Assembly: GCA_030054015.1 (NCBI GenBank)
Contig: JASGCR010000004.1
Location: 1 to 24,759, forward strand
Length of the DNA: 24,759 nucleotides
Reading direction: 5' to 3'
Origin: Candidatus Symbiobacter sp.
Lineage (GTDB): Bacteria > Pseudomonadota > Alphaproteobacteria > Elsterales > Elsteraceae
Shown: positions 1-6,360 of the stretch, one piece after another
How the letters are laid out: every line of letters starts with the position of its first letter
How positions within the stretch are numbered: the first letter of the stretch is position 1
Program-made: the position numbers and the translations under genes
Notes under the pieces: model-generated
What the model saw: only the letters and a program-made list of their open reading frames with translations
What the model was told of the DNA's origin: nothing
The model's database searches: none

Positions 1-24
1 GGGCTTCGCCCTAAGCGTCGCTAT

Positions 25-52
25 CCCCCCCTTCCTAAGCAGGAAGGGGGGG
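25..52. repeat. Intergenic 12-bp stem hairpin
   Basis: A perfect 12-bp stem (25-36 with 41-52) closes on the 4-base loop AAGC. The stem is C-rich on the left and G-rich on the right. A related hairpin near the window end (24705-24724) has the same stem core, but its loop reads GCTT, the reverse complement of AAGC. No gene overlaps it. Confidence 0.75.
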
Positions 53-62
53 TCAGTACGAG

Positions 63-80
63 TTATTCTGACCTTCTTAA
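63..80 (+). repeat. Dispersed TTATTCAGACC motif, copy 1
   Basis: This is a copy of a short motif, roughly TTATTCAGACCTTCCTTAA, that recurs in intergenic DNA at 4435, 8841, 21685 (minus), 21891 and 24719 (minus). Here it reads TTATTCTGACC followed by TTCTTAA and directly precedes a palindromic repeat. Its function is unknown. Confidence 0.6.
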
Positions 81-81
81 A

Positions 82-150
82 GAGCGTCATTACCCGCCGC
101 GCTGTCCGTGGATAACGGACAGCGCGGCGGGTAATGACGCTCCCTTTTTT
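82..150. repeat. Palindromic repeat R1, single-hairpin form, terminator-like
   Basis: Positions 82-109 pair perfectly with 115-142 (28 bp, 5-base loop), and a T-run follows at 145-150. The outer part (GAGCGTCATTACCCGCC) is the outer stem of the cloverleaf repeats found elsewhere in the window. The inner part (CGCTGTCCGT) is the third arm of the copy at 4249-4412. R1 therefore looks like one hairpin module of the cloverleaf standing alone. The stem plus T-run would also act as an intrinsic terminator for plus-strand transcription. Confidence 0.85.
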
Positions 151-212
151 AACGCTCCCTTTTTTCCGCTCTTTTTTTGTTGCTCTTTCGTTAGGTGGCG
201 GCAAGAGGAGTC

Positions 213-304
213 GTCATTACCCGCAGATTTTTGCCGCAAAGCGGCATAAATCTGTCGGGTAATCCCCCAGGAGTTTAAGGAATAATACTCCTGGGGGTAA
301 TGAC
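213..304. repeat. Palindromic repeat R2, three-way-junction form
   Basis: The outer stem GTCATTA/TAATGAC (213-219 with 298-304) encloses two arms. The first arm is 224-237 with 241-254, with a mismatch. The second is CCCCCAGGAGT at 264-274 paired with 287-297. The third arm of full copies is missing. The 12-base loop at 275-286 is the exact reverse complement of the loop at 22040-22051. It ends 9 bp from the yejF stop codon, so it probably forms the 3' end of the yej transcript. Confidence 0.8.
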
Positions 305-313
305 AATTTCTCT

Positions 314-1996
314 TCACGACATAAAATTGCCCCCCGCCGCTTCAATCAACCGCTTTGTAATATCGTGGCGCGGGTGGGTAAAGATTGTCTCCGTCGCGCC
401 TTGTTCGATAATTTTCCCGCGATCAAGGATGAGGCAGCGATGGCTCATGCTGCGAATCACCGCCAAATCATGGCTGATGAATAAATAAGCGAGGCCGCGC
501 CTGGCTTGAATGTCGCGCAATAACAGCAATAATTGCTGTTGCAGGCTGCGATCCAGGGCCGAGGTTGGCTCGTCCAACACCACCACAAGCGGCGATAGGA
601 TCAAGGCGCGGGCAATGGCGATGCGTTGCCGCTGCCCGCCCGAAAATTCATGGGGAAAACGGTGGCGCGAGTCGGGATCAAGACCAACCTCCACCAATAA
701 ATCGATTAATTTTTGCTCTTTTTCGGCCTGGGTTAGTTGCGGAAAATGCTGCCGCAAGCCCTCGGTCACCGATTGCGCCACGGTCAGGCGCGGATTGAGC
801 GAGCCAAACGGGTCTTGAAAGACCAATTGAAAATTTTGCCGCATCTGCCGCAACTCACGCGGGCGGAATTGCGCCGTATCCTGTCCCAGCCAGGCAATTT
901 TCCCCTCCGATTTGATCAGGCGCAAACAGGCCAGGCCAAGGGTGGTCTTGCCACTGCCACTGCCGCCCACAATCCCAATCGTCTCGCCCGCCCGCAGTGT
1001 GATATCGATGCCATCCACCGCTTTGAAATATTTTTTTACGCGGTGCCAAAGCGGGGTTTTCAATTTGTGCCAGACTTTGATGTCATGGGCGGTCAGCAAA
1101 GTCTCGGCGTCTGGCGATATCGGCGACGGATGTCCCTGCGGCACCGCGGCGAGTAATTGCTTGGTATAATCCTGGCGGGGATTCTGCATGAGGGTTGCGG
1201 TGTTTCCGGATTCTAAAATCTCCCCCTTTTGCATCACGCAAATGCGGTCAGCCAATTGCGCGACCAGGTGCAAATCATGGGAGATCAGCAACATCGCCAT
1301 GCCGCGCTGTTGTTTAATCCGGCGCAATAACGCAATAATCTGCCATTGAATGGTGGCATCGAGGGCGGTGGTCGGCTCGTCCAGAATCAATAAATCGGGT
1401 TGATTGGCCAGAGCCATGGCAATCATCACCCGTTGCCGTTGCCCGCCCGATAATTGATGGGGAAAGGCATCCAGGCGGCGTTCCGCCTCATCCAGTCCGA
1501 CTTCGTTTAAGAGATCAATGATTTTGGCCTTAAATTGCGGCAGCGTGTGGCGCAGGGGCGGAGATTTGCCATCCGGGGGGGCATTTTGATGCCGCCACAA
1601 ATTTTCGCCAATTTGCCGCCCAATCCGATGCAACGGATTCAACGCGGATAAGGGTTCCTGGAACACCATCGCCATTGCCGCACCACGGATTTCTTGTAAG
1701 CGCGCGGGTTTGGCTCCGACCAGTTGCTCACCCCGCCAGGTGATCGAGGATGCGGGCCCAAACTCCATTTGGCGCGGCGGGATCAGTTGCAACAAGGACA
1801 TTGCCGTGACCGACTTGCCCGATCCCGATTCCCCGACCAGGGCCAGGGTCTCCCCTGCCGCAATGTCAAAGGAAATATTTTTTACCGCCGCCACTGGACG
1901 TGGGGAATGGGCGGCAAAGGTGAGGGCTAAATTACGAACCTCTAACAAAGCCTCACTCTTTTCGCTGTGGGCGGGGGGGATAGAATTTGTCGTCAT
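314..1996 (-). CDS. yejF: YejF-type microcin C/peptide ABC importer ATP-binding protein
   Basis: This 560-residue cytoplasmic ATPase carries two complete ABC domains, the arrangement of YejF, and would power import through YejB/YejE. Domain 1 has Walker A GESGSGKS (55-62), signature LSGGQ (182-186) and Walker B LLILDEP (202-208). Domain 2 has GGSGSGKT (344-351), FSGGQ (451-455) and VVLDEP (472-477). I chose the ATG at 1996 because it overlaps the yejE stop as ATGA. A longer open frame to 2068 only adds unrelated residues translated out of yejE. Known relatives import microcin C and other short peptides. Repeat R2 follows immediately downstream. The family call is firm, but the substrate here is inferred. 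Confidence 0.93.
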   Translation of the reverse strand: MTTNSIPPAHSEKSEALLEVRNLALTFAAHSPRPVAAVKNISFDIAAGETLALVGESGSGKSVTAMSLLQLIPPRQMEFGPASSITWRGEQLVGAKPARLQEIRGAAMAMVFQEPLSALNPLHRIGRQIGENLWRHQNAPPDGKSPPLRHTLPQFKAKIIDLLNEVGLDEAERRLDAFPHQLSGGQRQRVMIAMALANQPDLLILDEPTTALDATIQWQIIALLRRIKQQRGMAMLLISHDLHLVAQLADRICVMQKGEILESGNTATLMQNPRQDYTKQLLAAVPQGHPSPISPDAETLLTAHDIKVWHKLKTPLWHRVKKYFKAVDGIDITLRAGETIGIVGGSGSGKTTLGLACLRLIKSEGKIAWLGQDTAQFRPRELRQMRQNFQLVFQDPFGSLNPRLTVAQSVTEGLRQHFPQLTQAEKEQKLIDLLVEVGLDPDSRHRFPHEFSGGQRQRIAIARALILSPLVVVLDEPTSALDRSLQQQLLLLLRDIQARRGLAYLFISHDLAVIRSMSHRCLILDRGKIIEQGATETIFTHPRHDITKRLIEAAGGNFMS

Positions 1997-3048
1997 GGGC
2001 GTTGCGTGTCCAAACTGCGTTCGCTCACCGCATCGCGCAGGGCTTCGCCAATAAAAATCAGCAAACACAACACCAAGGCCAGCAAGACAAAAATCGACAA
2101 ACCGATCCAGGGCGATTCGATATTGGCTTTGGCTTGCGACAACAAAGCTCCCAGCGATGGCGACCCCGGCGGCAAGCCAAATCCCAGAAAATCCAACGAC
2201 ACCAACAAGGTCAGCGAGCCATTTAAGATAAAAGGTAAAAACGTCACCGTCGCCACCAAGGCATTAGGCAAAATATGGCGAAAGATAATGCGCGGCGGCG
2301 CAATGCCCAAAGCCCGCGCCGCCAGCACATACTCGAAATTGCGGGCGCGGACAAATTCGGTGCGCACCACCCCGACCAGGGCAATCCAACTAAACAGCAC
2401 CATCAATCCCAACAGCCACCAAAAATTCGGCTCGATAATCGCCGCCAGGATAATCAACAGGAAGAGTTGCGGCATCCCGCTCCATATTTCGATAAAGCGT
2501 TGTAGCAACAAATCGGTCACACCGCCCAAATAGCCCTGGATGGCACCCGCTATCACCCCAATCCCACTCGATAACACCGTGAGGGCGAGACCAAATATAA
2601 TCGAATAACGATAGCCATAGAGCAATTGCGCCAAAATATCCCGGCCCTGGTCATCGGTACCCAGCCAATGCTCGGCCGAGGGGGGGGCGGGATAAGATTG
2701 GCCGGGATTGTTGCCGATCGTCACATAAGAAAATTTAATCGGCGGCCATACCATCCAGCCATTTTGGTTGATTTTGTCGCGGATATAGGGATCGCGGTAA
2801 TTGGTGAAACTGGCAAAATCGCCGCCAAATGTCGTTTCCGGATAATCAAACAGCACCGGAACATAAAGTCGGTGTTGATAAGACAATAATAAAGGCCGGT
2901 CATTGGCAATAATTTCTGCACCCAGCGCGGCCACAAACAACCCCATAAACACCAGGAGTGACCAATAGCCGCGGCGGTTGCTTTGGAATTTTCGCCAAGG
3001 GCGGTGCCAGGCCGATGCCGAGCCGGAGGAGAGAGAGGATTGTTTCAT
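1993..3048 (-). CDS. yejE: YejE-type peptide ABC transporter permease
   Basis: This 351-residue inner-membrane permease is the second translocation subunit of a YejABEF importer. One N-terminal membrane segment (about residues 28-48) precedes a roughly 90-residue extracytoplasmic stretch (residues ~50-135) containing the family sequence AEHWLGTDDQGRD. A block of membrane segments follows. The cytoplasmic coupling motif AARALGIAPPRIIFRHILPN is a clear EAA loop that docks on the ATPase. The gene starts with ATG, lies 66 bp after the yejB stop and overlaps yejF by 4 bp, so the two are translationally coupled. No disruption is visible. Confidence 0.93.
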   Translation of the reverse strand: MKQSSLSSGSASAWHRPWRKFQSNRRGYWSLLVFMGLFVAALGAEIIANDRPLLLSYQHRLYVPVLFDYPETTFGGDFASFTNYRDPYIRDKINQNGWMVWPPIKFSYVTIGNNPGQSYPAPPSAEHWLGTDDQGRDILAQLLYGYRYSIIFGLALTVLSSGIGVIAGAIQGYLGGVTDLLLQRFIEIWSGMPQLFLLIILAAIIEPNFWWLLGLMVLFSWIALVGVVRTEFVRARNFEYVLAARALGIAPPRIIFRHILPNALVATVTFLPFILNGSLTLLVSLDFLGFGLPPGSPSLGALLSQAKANIESPWIGLSIFVLLALVLCLLIFIGEALRDAVSERSLDTQRP

Positions 3049-3114
3049 AAGTTGCGGGCGACTTTAGTGAGGTCGAAATATTAAGCGCAAGACCGAACGG
3101 CGCCCAATTGCCGC

Positions 3115-4197
3115 TCAGCCCCTTTTCAAATAATCAATGCGCGGATCAACCAGCATTGTGACAAAATCGGTCAGCAAATTCAAGATAAGCCCCATCAGCG
3201 AAAAAATATAGACGCTCGCAAAAATAACCGGAAAATCGCGGTTGACGGCGGCCTCAAACCCCAACAAACCCAAACCATCCAGCGAAAATATCACCTCGAC
3301 CAACAAAGCCCCGGTAAATAAGATGCCGATCAAGGCGGCGGGAAAGCCCGAAATCACCAACAACATGGCGTTGCGAAAGACATGGCGGTAGAGAATGCGC
3401 CCCTCGGACAAGCCTTTGGCGCGGGCGGTGGTGACATAAAGTTTGCCCATCTCATCGATAAAACTGTTTTTGGTGAGAAAGGTCAGGCTGGCAAACCCGC
3501 CCACCACCAAGGCGGTAATCGGCAACACCATGTGCCAGAGATAATCGCCCATCCGCGCCCAGAGTCCCAGCTCAGCCCAGTTGCTCGATACCAGACCGCG
3601 CAAGGGGAAAAACGACCAATAACTGCCGCCGGCAAATAAAATCACCAACATAATCGCCAGCAAAAACCCCGGAATGGCATAGAAAATAATCAGTATGGTA
3701 CTGGTCACCAGGTCAAATTTGCTGCCCGACCGCGCCGCTTTGGCAATGCCGAGCGGAATCGATATGCCGTAAATCAACAAAGTCGACCACAGGCCAAGCG
3801 ACAAGGACACCGGCAATTTATCAAGGATGAGGCCAATCACGGTGCGATCCGAATAAAAACTTTTGCCAAAATCGAATTGCAGGTAATTCACGATCATTTT
3901 GATGAAGCGGGTGAAAGGCGGCTCATCAAACCCATAGATTTTTTTGATGCGCTCCACCAATTCCGGCGACAGGCCGCGATTGGCGCGGCTTTGCATCATA
4001 TTGTTGCTGCTGGCGGCGGTGGCATCGCCCGACGCGGTAAACCGCGCCGTGGGATCAAGCGATTGCCCCTTAATGGCCGCCAATGTGCGATCCACCGGGC
4101 CGCCTGGAGCCGCCTGGATGATGACAAAATTCACCACCATAATCCCCAGCAAAGTCGGGATCATCAGCAGAATGCGGCGCAGGAAATACCAAGACAT
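3115..4197 (-). CDS. yejB: YejB-type peptide ABC transporter permease
   Basis: This 360-residue inner-membrane permease begins MSWYFLRRILLMIPTLLG, followed by the conserved APGGPVD that marks the first periplasmic turn of YejB proteins. The EAA coupling motif (ARAKGLSEGRILYRHVFRNA) is in the C-terminal third. The frame could begin at a TTG at 4221, but the ATG at 4197 places the first membrane helix where the family has it. In related genomes yejA normally lies directly upstream. Here more than 2 kb of other genes and a terminator-like cloverleaf intervene, and no strong ribosome binding site is visible. Expression may therefore depend on a new promoter. Confidence 0.92.
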   Translation of the reverse strand: MSWYFLRRILLMIPTLLGIMVVNFVIIQAAPGGPVDRTLAAIKGQSLDPTARFTASGDATAASSNNMMQSRANRGLSPELVERIKKIYGFDEPPFTRFIKMIVNYLQFDFGKSFYSDRTVIGLILDKLPVSLSLGLWSTLLIYGISIPLGIAKAARSGSKFDLVTSTILIIFYAIPGFLLAIMLVILFAGGSYWSFFPLRGLVSSNWAELGLWARMGDYLWHMVLPITALVVGGFASLTFLTKNSFIDEMGKLYVTTARAKGLSEGRILYRHVFRNAMLLVISGFPAALIGILFTGALLVEVIFSLDGLGLLGFEAAVNRDFPVIFASVYIFSLMGLILNLLTDFVTMLVDPRIDYLKRG

Positions 4198-4248
4198 TTT
4201 CGGGCTTTCAGACGGCGGCAATGTTGCCGTATTTATTCGGACATTCCT

Positions 4249-4412
4249 AAAAAAGGAGCGTCATTACCCGCCGGACTGCAAGCGGTTTGCCGCTTGCAGT
4301 CCGAGTCGGGTAATCCCCCAGGAGTATTATTCCCCAAAACTCCTGGGGGATTACCCGACTCGCGCTGTCCGTTATTCACGGACAGCGCGGCGGGTAATGA
4401 CGCTCCTTTTTT
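4249..4412. repeat. Cloverleaf palindromic repeat R3, complete copy
   Basis: This copy folds into a perfect four-way junction with no unpaired junction bases. The outer stem is 4249-4273 with 4388-4412 (25 bp, including a terminal A6/T6 tract). Arm 1 is 4274-4285/4290-4301, arm 2 is 4302-4325/4339-4362 (24 bp, 13-base loop) and arm 3 is 4363-4372/4378-4387. The A-run before and T-run after the stem make it terminator-like in both directions. It lies between the orphan antitoxin gene and yejB. Confidence 0.9.
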
Positions 4413-4434
4413 GGGAATGACACTCCTTTTTTAG

Positions 4435-4456
4435 GACTTATTCAGACCTTCCTTAA
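4435..4456 (+). repeat. Dispersed TTATTCAGACC motif, copy 2
   Basis: GACTTATTCAGACC followed by TTCCTTAA. The reverse complement of the copy at 24719-24736 matches it closely, including the flanking CTTAGGACTTATT-like bases. It occupies the space where a toxin gene would be expected after the antitoxin at 4477-4701. Confidence 0.6.
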
Positions 4457-4476
4457 TCATCGTAACCAAGAAAAAT

Positions 4477-4701
4477 TCAACGCGCCAAGCCATATTCTTT
4501 TATAACTTCTTCAATCGGAATGGCCTTCTCACCACTGGCGTAAAATTCTGTCAAGGCCGCCTCGGCCAGACGCACATCGTGGCAATCTTCGATATATTGA
4601 AGAATCGCTTGTTCAATACATTTCTCGGTCGACATGCCATTTTCCTCGGCCAATTTGCCAAGGGATTCCTCAATTTCAGTGGGTAATTCAATCGTAATCA
4701 T
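4477..4701 (-). CDS. Orphan ribbon-helix-helix antitoxin-like protein
   Basis: This is a 74-residue acidic protein. It starts MITIELPTEIEESLGKLAEENG, a short beta strand followed by the two helices of a ribbon-helix-helix DNA-binding domain. The C-terminal half (ALTEFYASGEKAIPIEEVIKEYG) resembles the toxin-binding tail of RelB/DinJ-type antitoxins. The ATG at 4701 follows a GAAAGG sequence. A longer frame to 4950 runs out of phase through two better-supported small genes and is not used. No toxin gene follows, because a dispersed motif and cloverleaf R3 begin within about 40 bp. The fold is likely, and the antitoxin role is inferred. Confidence 0.75.
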   Translation of the reverse strand: MITIELPTEIEESLGKLAEENGMSTEKCIEQAILQYIEDCHDVRLAEAALTEFYASGEKAIPIEEVIKEYGLAR

Positions 4702-4754
4702 GAGACGCGCCTTTCCTGAAACCCAATAATATAATGAAAAGAGCAAAAAATCAT

Positions 4755-4844
4755 TCATCGCTGCCGTTTTTCGTACCTGACCAAACAGGTGACCAGGATG
4801 CACAATAATGTACCCGCCTGCAAAGTATAAGCGAAGGGTGTCAT
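4755..4844 (-). CDS. Tiny single-pass membrane protein, tandem copy A
   Basis: This 29-residue open frame begins MTPFAYTLQAGTLLCILVT and ends in a basic tail (RYEKRQR). Residues ~4-22 form one hydrophobic helix, so a single-pass inner-membrane peptide with a cytoplasmic positive end is expected. AAAGGA lies about 8 bases before the ATG. It is clearly paralogous to the frame 44 bp upstream on the same strand (4889-4975), sharing MTP-x-AY, GT-x-LCILVT and the basic tail. I do not recognise the family. Possible roles are a small subunit of a membrane complex or a hydrophobic toxin-like peptide. Conservation of the pair is the main evidence that it is real. Confidence 0.6.
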   Translation of the reverse strand: MTPFAYTLQAGTLLCILVTCLVRYEKRQR

Positions 4845-4888
4845 GGATTAATCCTTTCTGATTCACGGAATAAACCCGATCAGAGTCC

Positions 4889-4975
4889 TCATTCCCTACC
4901 GGCACGCACGGCAAAATAGGTGACAAGAATGCACAGAAAAGTACCGCCAAACAAAAAATAAGCCAAGGGTGTCAT
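4889..4975 (-). CDS. Tiny single-pass membrane protein, tandem copy B
   Basis: This 28-residue frame begins MTPLAYFLFGGTFLCILVT and ends AVRAGRE. It has one hydrophobic helix and a basic C-terminal end, like copy A. A strong purine-rich ribosome binding site (GGGGGAGGG) precedes the ATG. Fourteen bases before the ATG stands a duplicated 20-bp copy of the yejA 3' end (4990-5009), including its TAG stop. This suggests that the small gene once followed yejA directly, before the DUF6978/DUF1828 cassette was inserted. Its function is unknown. Confidence 0.62.
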   Translation of the reverse strand: MTPLAYFLFGGTFLCILVTYFAVRAGRE

Positions 4976-4989
4976 TTGCTACCCTCCCC

Positions 4990-5009
4990 CTATTTCCCCT
5001 CAATTTTCG
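4990..5009. repeat. 20-bp direct repeat, left end of DUF1828 cassette
   Basis: CTATTTCCCCTCAATTTTCG is identical to 6341-6360, and the match stops sharply on both sides. On the minus strand it spells the last codons and TAG stop of yejA (KIEGK-stop). Together the two copies bracket about 1.33 kb holding the DUF6978 and DUF1828 genes. This looks like an attachment-site-like or target duplication made on insertion. Confidence 0.8.
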
Positions 5010-5022
5010 CGGTTTTGGCGGG

Positions 5023-5787
5023 TTATGCCCGCAACAGATTTATATCATCTTGGTGCCTGCTCCAGAGAGTTAGATGAATGTTATAATTTCTTAAAGCCAT
5101 TTCCACTTTGGGGGGTACCGATTTTTCATTATCGTTTATCACGGCGATTGCCGTTTGCTTTTTGGGGCGCGTGTTTTCGATGTCTTGATAGGCCATGATT
5201 AGATTCTGGGCATATTGCCTGGTCGGATTGTTGAAGATTCGCATAATGATTTCGGGCTGACCTTTTGGTTTTGGGATCACGTAATCAAACATCTGATTAA
5301 ATCCTGATTTACCGATAAACGTGGCGGTTTTAATAAAAGCGATACTATTTTCGTTTAACCAATCCTCAACCTCTTCAAAAAAAAGCGACGTGACGTTGCT
5401 TGATGCCAAAAAAAACATGTCATTGACCGCCAGGATTGCCTGAATCAAACTGTGTTTTTTTAGGGCAAAGTTACTTTTAACGGCTTGGACTTGCAAAACT
5501 CCTTTTTCGTCTTTGACGCCAAAACCATTCAAGGTGGTGCAGAGAATATCTTTCCGCTTTGGACTCCGTTTAATATCAAGGCCTGAATGTTCCAAGTCAA
5601 TCAAGGTTTCGCCACCATCGGAAAGCAAATAGCCTTCCCCGTCGATTTTGACGTAAATTTGGATATAGTCATTGTGTCGGTCTAAGAATGGCGTGGTTAT
5701 TTCCGTCCAATTATCAAGCTGTTTATAGCTGATATGGCTTCGCAACCAGTCGACATACTCATCCAACATCGGTCCAGTTTCAGTCAT
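5023..5787 (-). CDS. DUF1828/DUF1829 domain protein
   Basis: This 254-residue protein has no signal peptide or membrane segment. The N-terminal half (about 20-105) fits DUF1828, with ITTPFLDRHNDYIQIYV and then GYLLSDGGETLIDLEHSGLD. The C-terminal half (about 160-250) fits DUF1829, with a DYVIPKPKGQPEIIMRIFNNP core and a final NYNIHLTLWS. I know of no proven activity for either domain. The start overlaps the upstream DUF6978 gene by 8 bp, so the two are probably translated as a pair. The DNA is visibly AT-richer than yejA, and the pair sits between two 20-bp direct repeats, which supports lateral acquisition. A role in defence or toxin-antitoxin is inference only. Confidence 0.8.
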   Translation of the reverse strand: MTETGPMLDEYVDWLRSHISYKQLDNWTEITTPFLDRHNDYIQIYVKIDGEGYLLSDGGETLIDLEHSGLDIKRSPKRKDILCTTLNGFGVKDEKGVLQVQAVKSNFALKKHSLIQAILAVNDMFFLASSNVTSLFFEEVEDWLNENSIAFIKTATFIGKSGFNQMFDYVIPKPKGQPEIIMRIFNNPTRQYAQNLIMAYQDIENTRPKKQTAIAVINDNEKSVPPKVEMALRNYNIHLTLWSRHQDDINLLRA

Positions 5788-6223
5788 CGCGGATGCCTGT
5801 TCTAAAATTGCTTGGTATATTTATATTACAATAACGCATAAAATCATGCAGCGTTTGATTAAAATTCTCGGGATTGACAAAGTGAGTGATAGGCAATTCA
5901 TACGCCCATTTATCATGATAACCTTCACGATAGATATGGATGTGAGGGGAACCAATTTCGGCATCATCTGGATTGCGATGCTTCGTCCCAAAATCAACCC
6001 GTGCCAAGATAATGGAGTTCCGTGCACGATTTTGCAGGGTCGATTTTATCAAGTTAATTTGAGATCGGTATAAATCCAGGAAGAAATTTTCTGTTTTGTC
6101 AGAAGAGACAAGAGAAAATTTATTTCGGGCAAGGACAGAAATTTCAGACTGAAAATTGTCATTTGAGTCTAAAATTTTTTCCATTGCCAAAAGGCGGTCT
6201 GCTTCGCTTTGCGAAATAACCAT
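5780..6223 (-). CDS. DUF6978-like protein, partner of DUF1828 gene
   Basis: This 147-residue soluble protein matches my memory of the DUF6978 family. It starts with a short helix (SQSEADRLLAMEKIL), contains FFLDLYRSQINLIKSTLQNRAR and a conserved central PHIHIYREGYHDKWAYELP, and ends with a helix and YCNINIP. The histidine-rich PHIHIY segment could be catalytic or metal-binding, but this is not established. It precedes the DUF1828/1829 gene and overlaps it by 8 bp. GGAG lies about 12 bases before the ATG, which is rather far. The base composition is AT-rich. The family assignment is moderately sure and the function unknown. Confidence 0.68.
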   Translation of the reverse strand: MVISQSEADRLLAMEKILDSNDNFQSEISVLARNKFSLVSSDKTENFFLDLYRSQINLIKSTLQNRARNSIILARVDFGTKHRNPDDAEIGSPHIHIYREGYHDKWAYELPITHFVNPENFNQTLHDFMRYCNINIPSNFRTGIRDD

Positions 6224-6340
6224 CGATCAAACTTTCTCCATTTAATTACCCTTCTAAGGTGAGATTAAATGAGTTTGATAAGTTATTCAACCGATATAAA
6301 GCCTAATAATAATTTCCTTGCCAACGCCTCCGTTCCGAAA

Positions 6341-6360
6341 CTATTTCCCCTCAATTTTCG
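6341..6360. repeat. 20-bp direct repeat, right end of DUF1828 cassette
   Basis: This is the second copy of the 20-bp repeat seen at 4990-5009. Here it is the functional 3' end of yejA (final codons plus TAG). An insertion at this spot that carried or duplicated these bases would leave yejA intact, as is typical of elements that integrate into gene 3' ends. Confidence 0.8.

Noticed and set aside
1997..2068. Upstream extension of yejF
   Set aside because: It lies fully inside yejE, and the ATGA overlap at 1993-1996 gives a better start.
4249..4412. Cloverleaf repeats as tRNA or tRNA-like genes
   Set aside because: Arm lengths (24-bp central arm, 25-bp outer stem) and the lack of anticodon and T-loop sequences do not fit tRNA.
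4477..4950. 157-residue frame extending the antitoxin upstream
   Set aside because: Its N-terminal half is out of phase with two small genes that have better start signals, and MITIELP at 4701 matches the family start.
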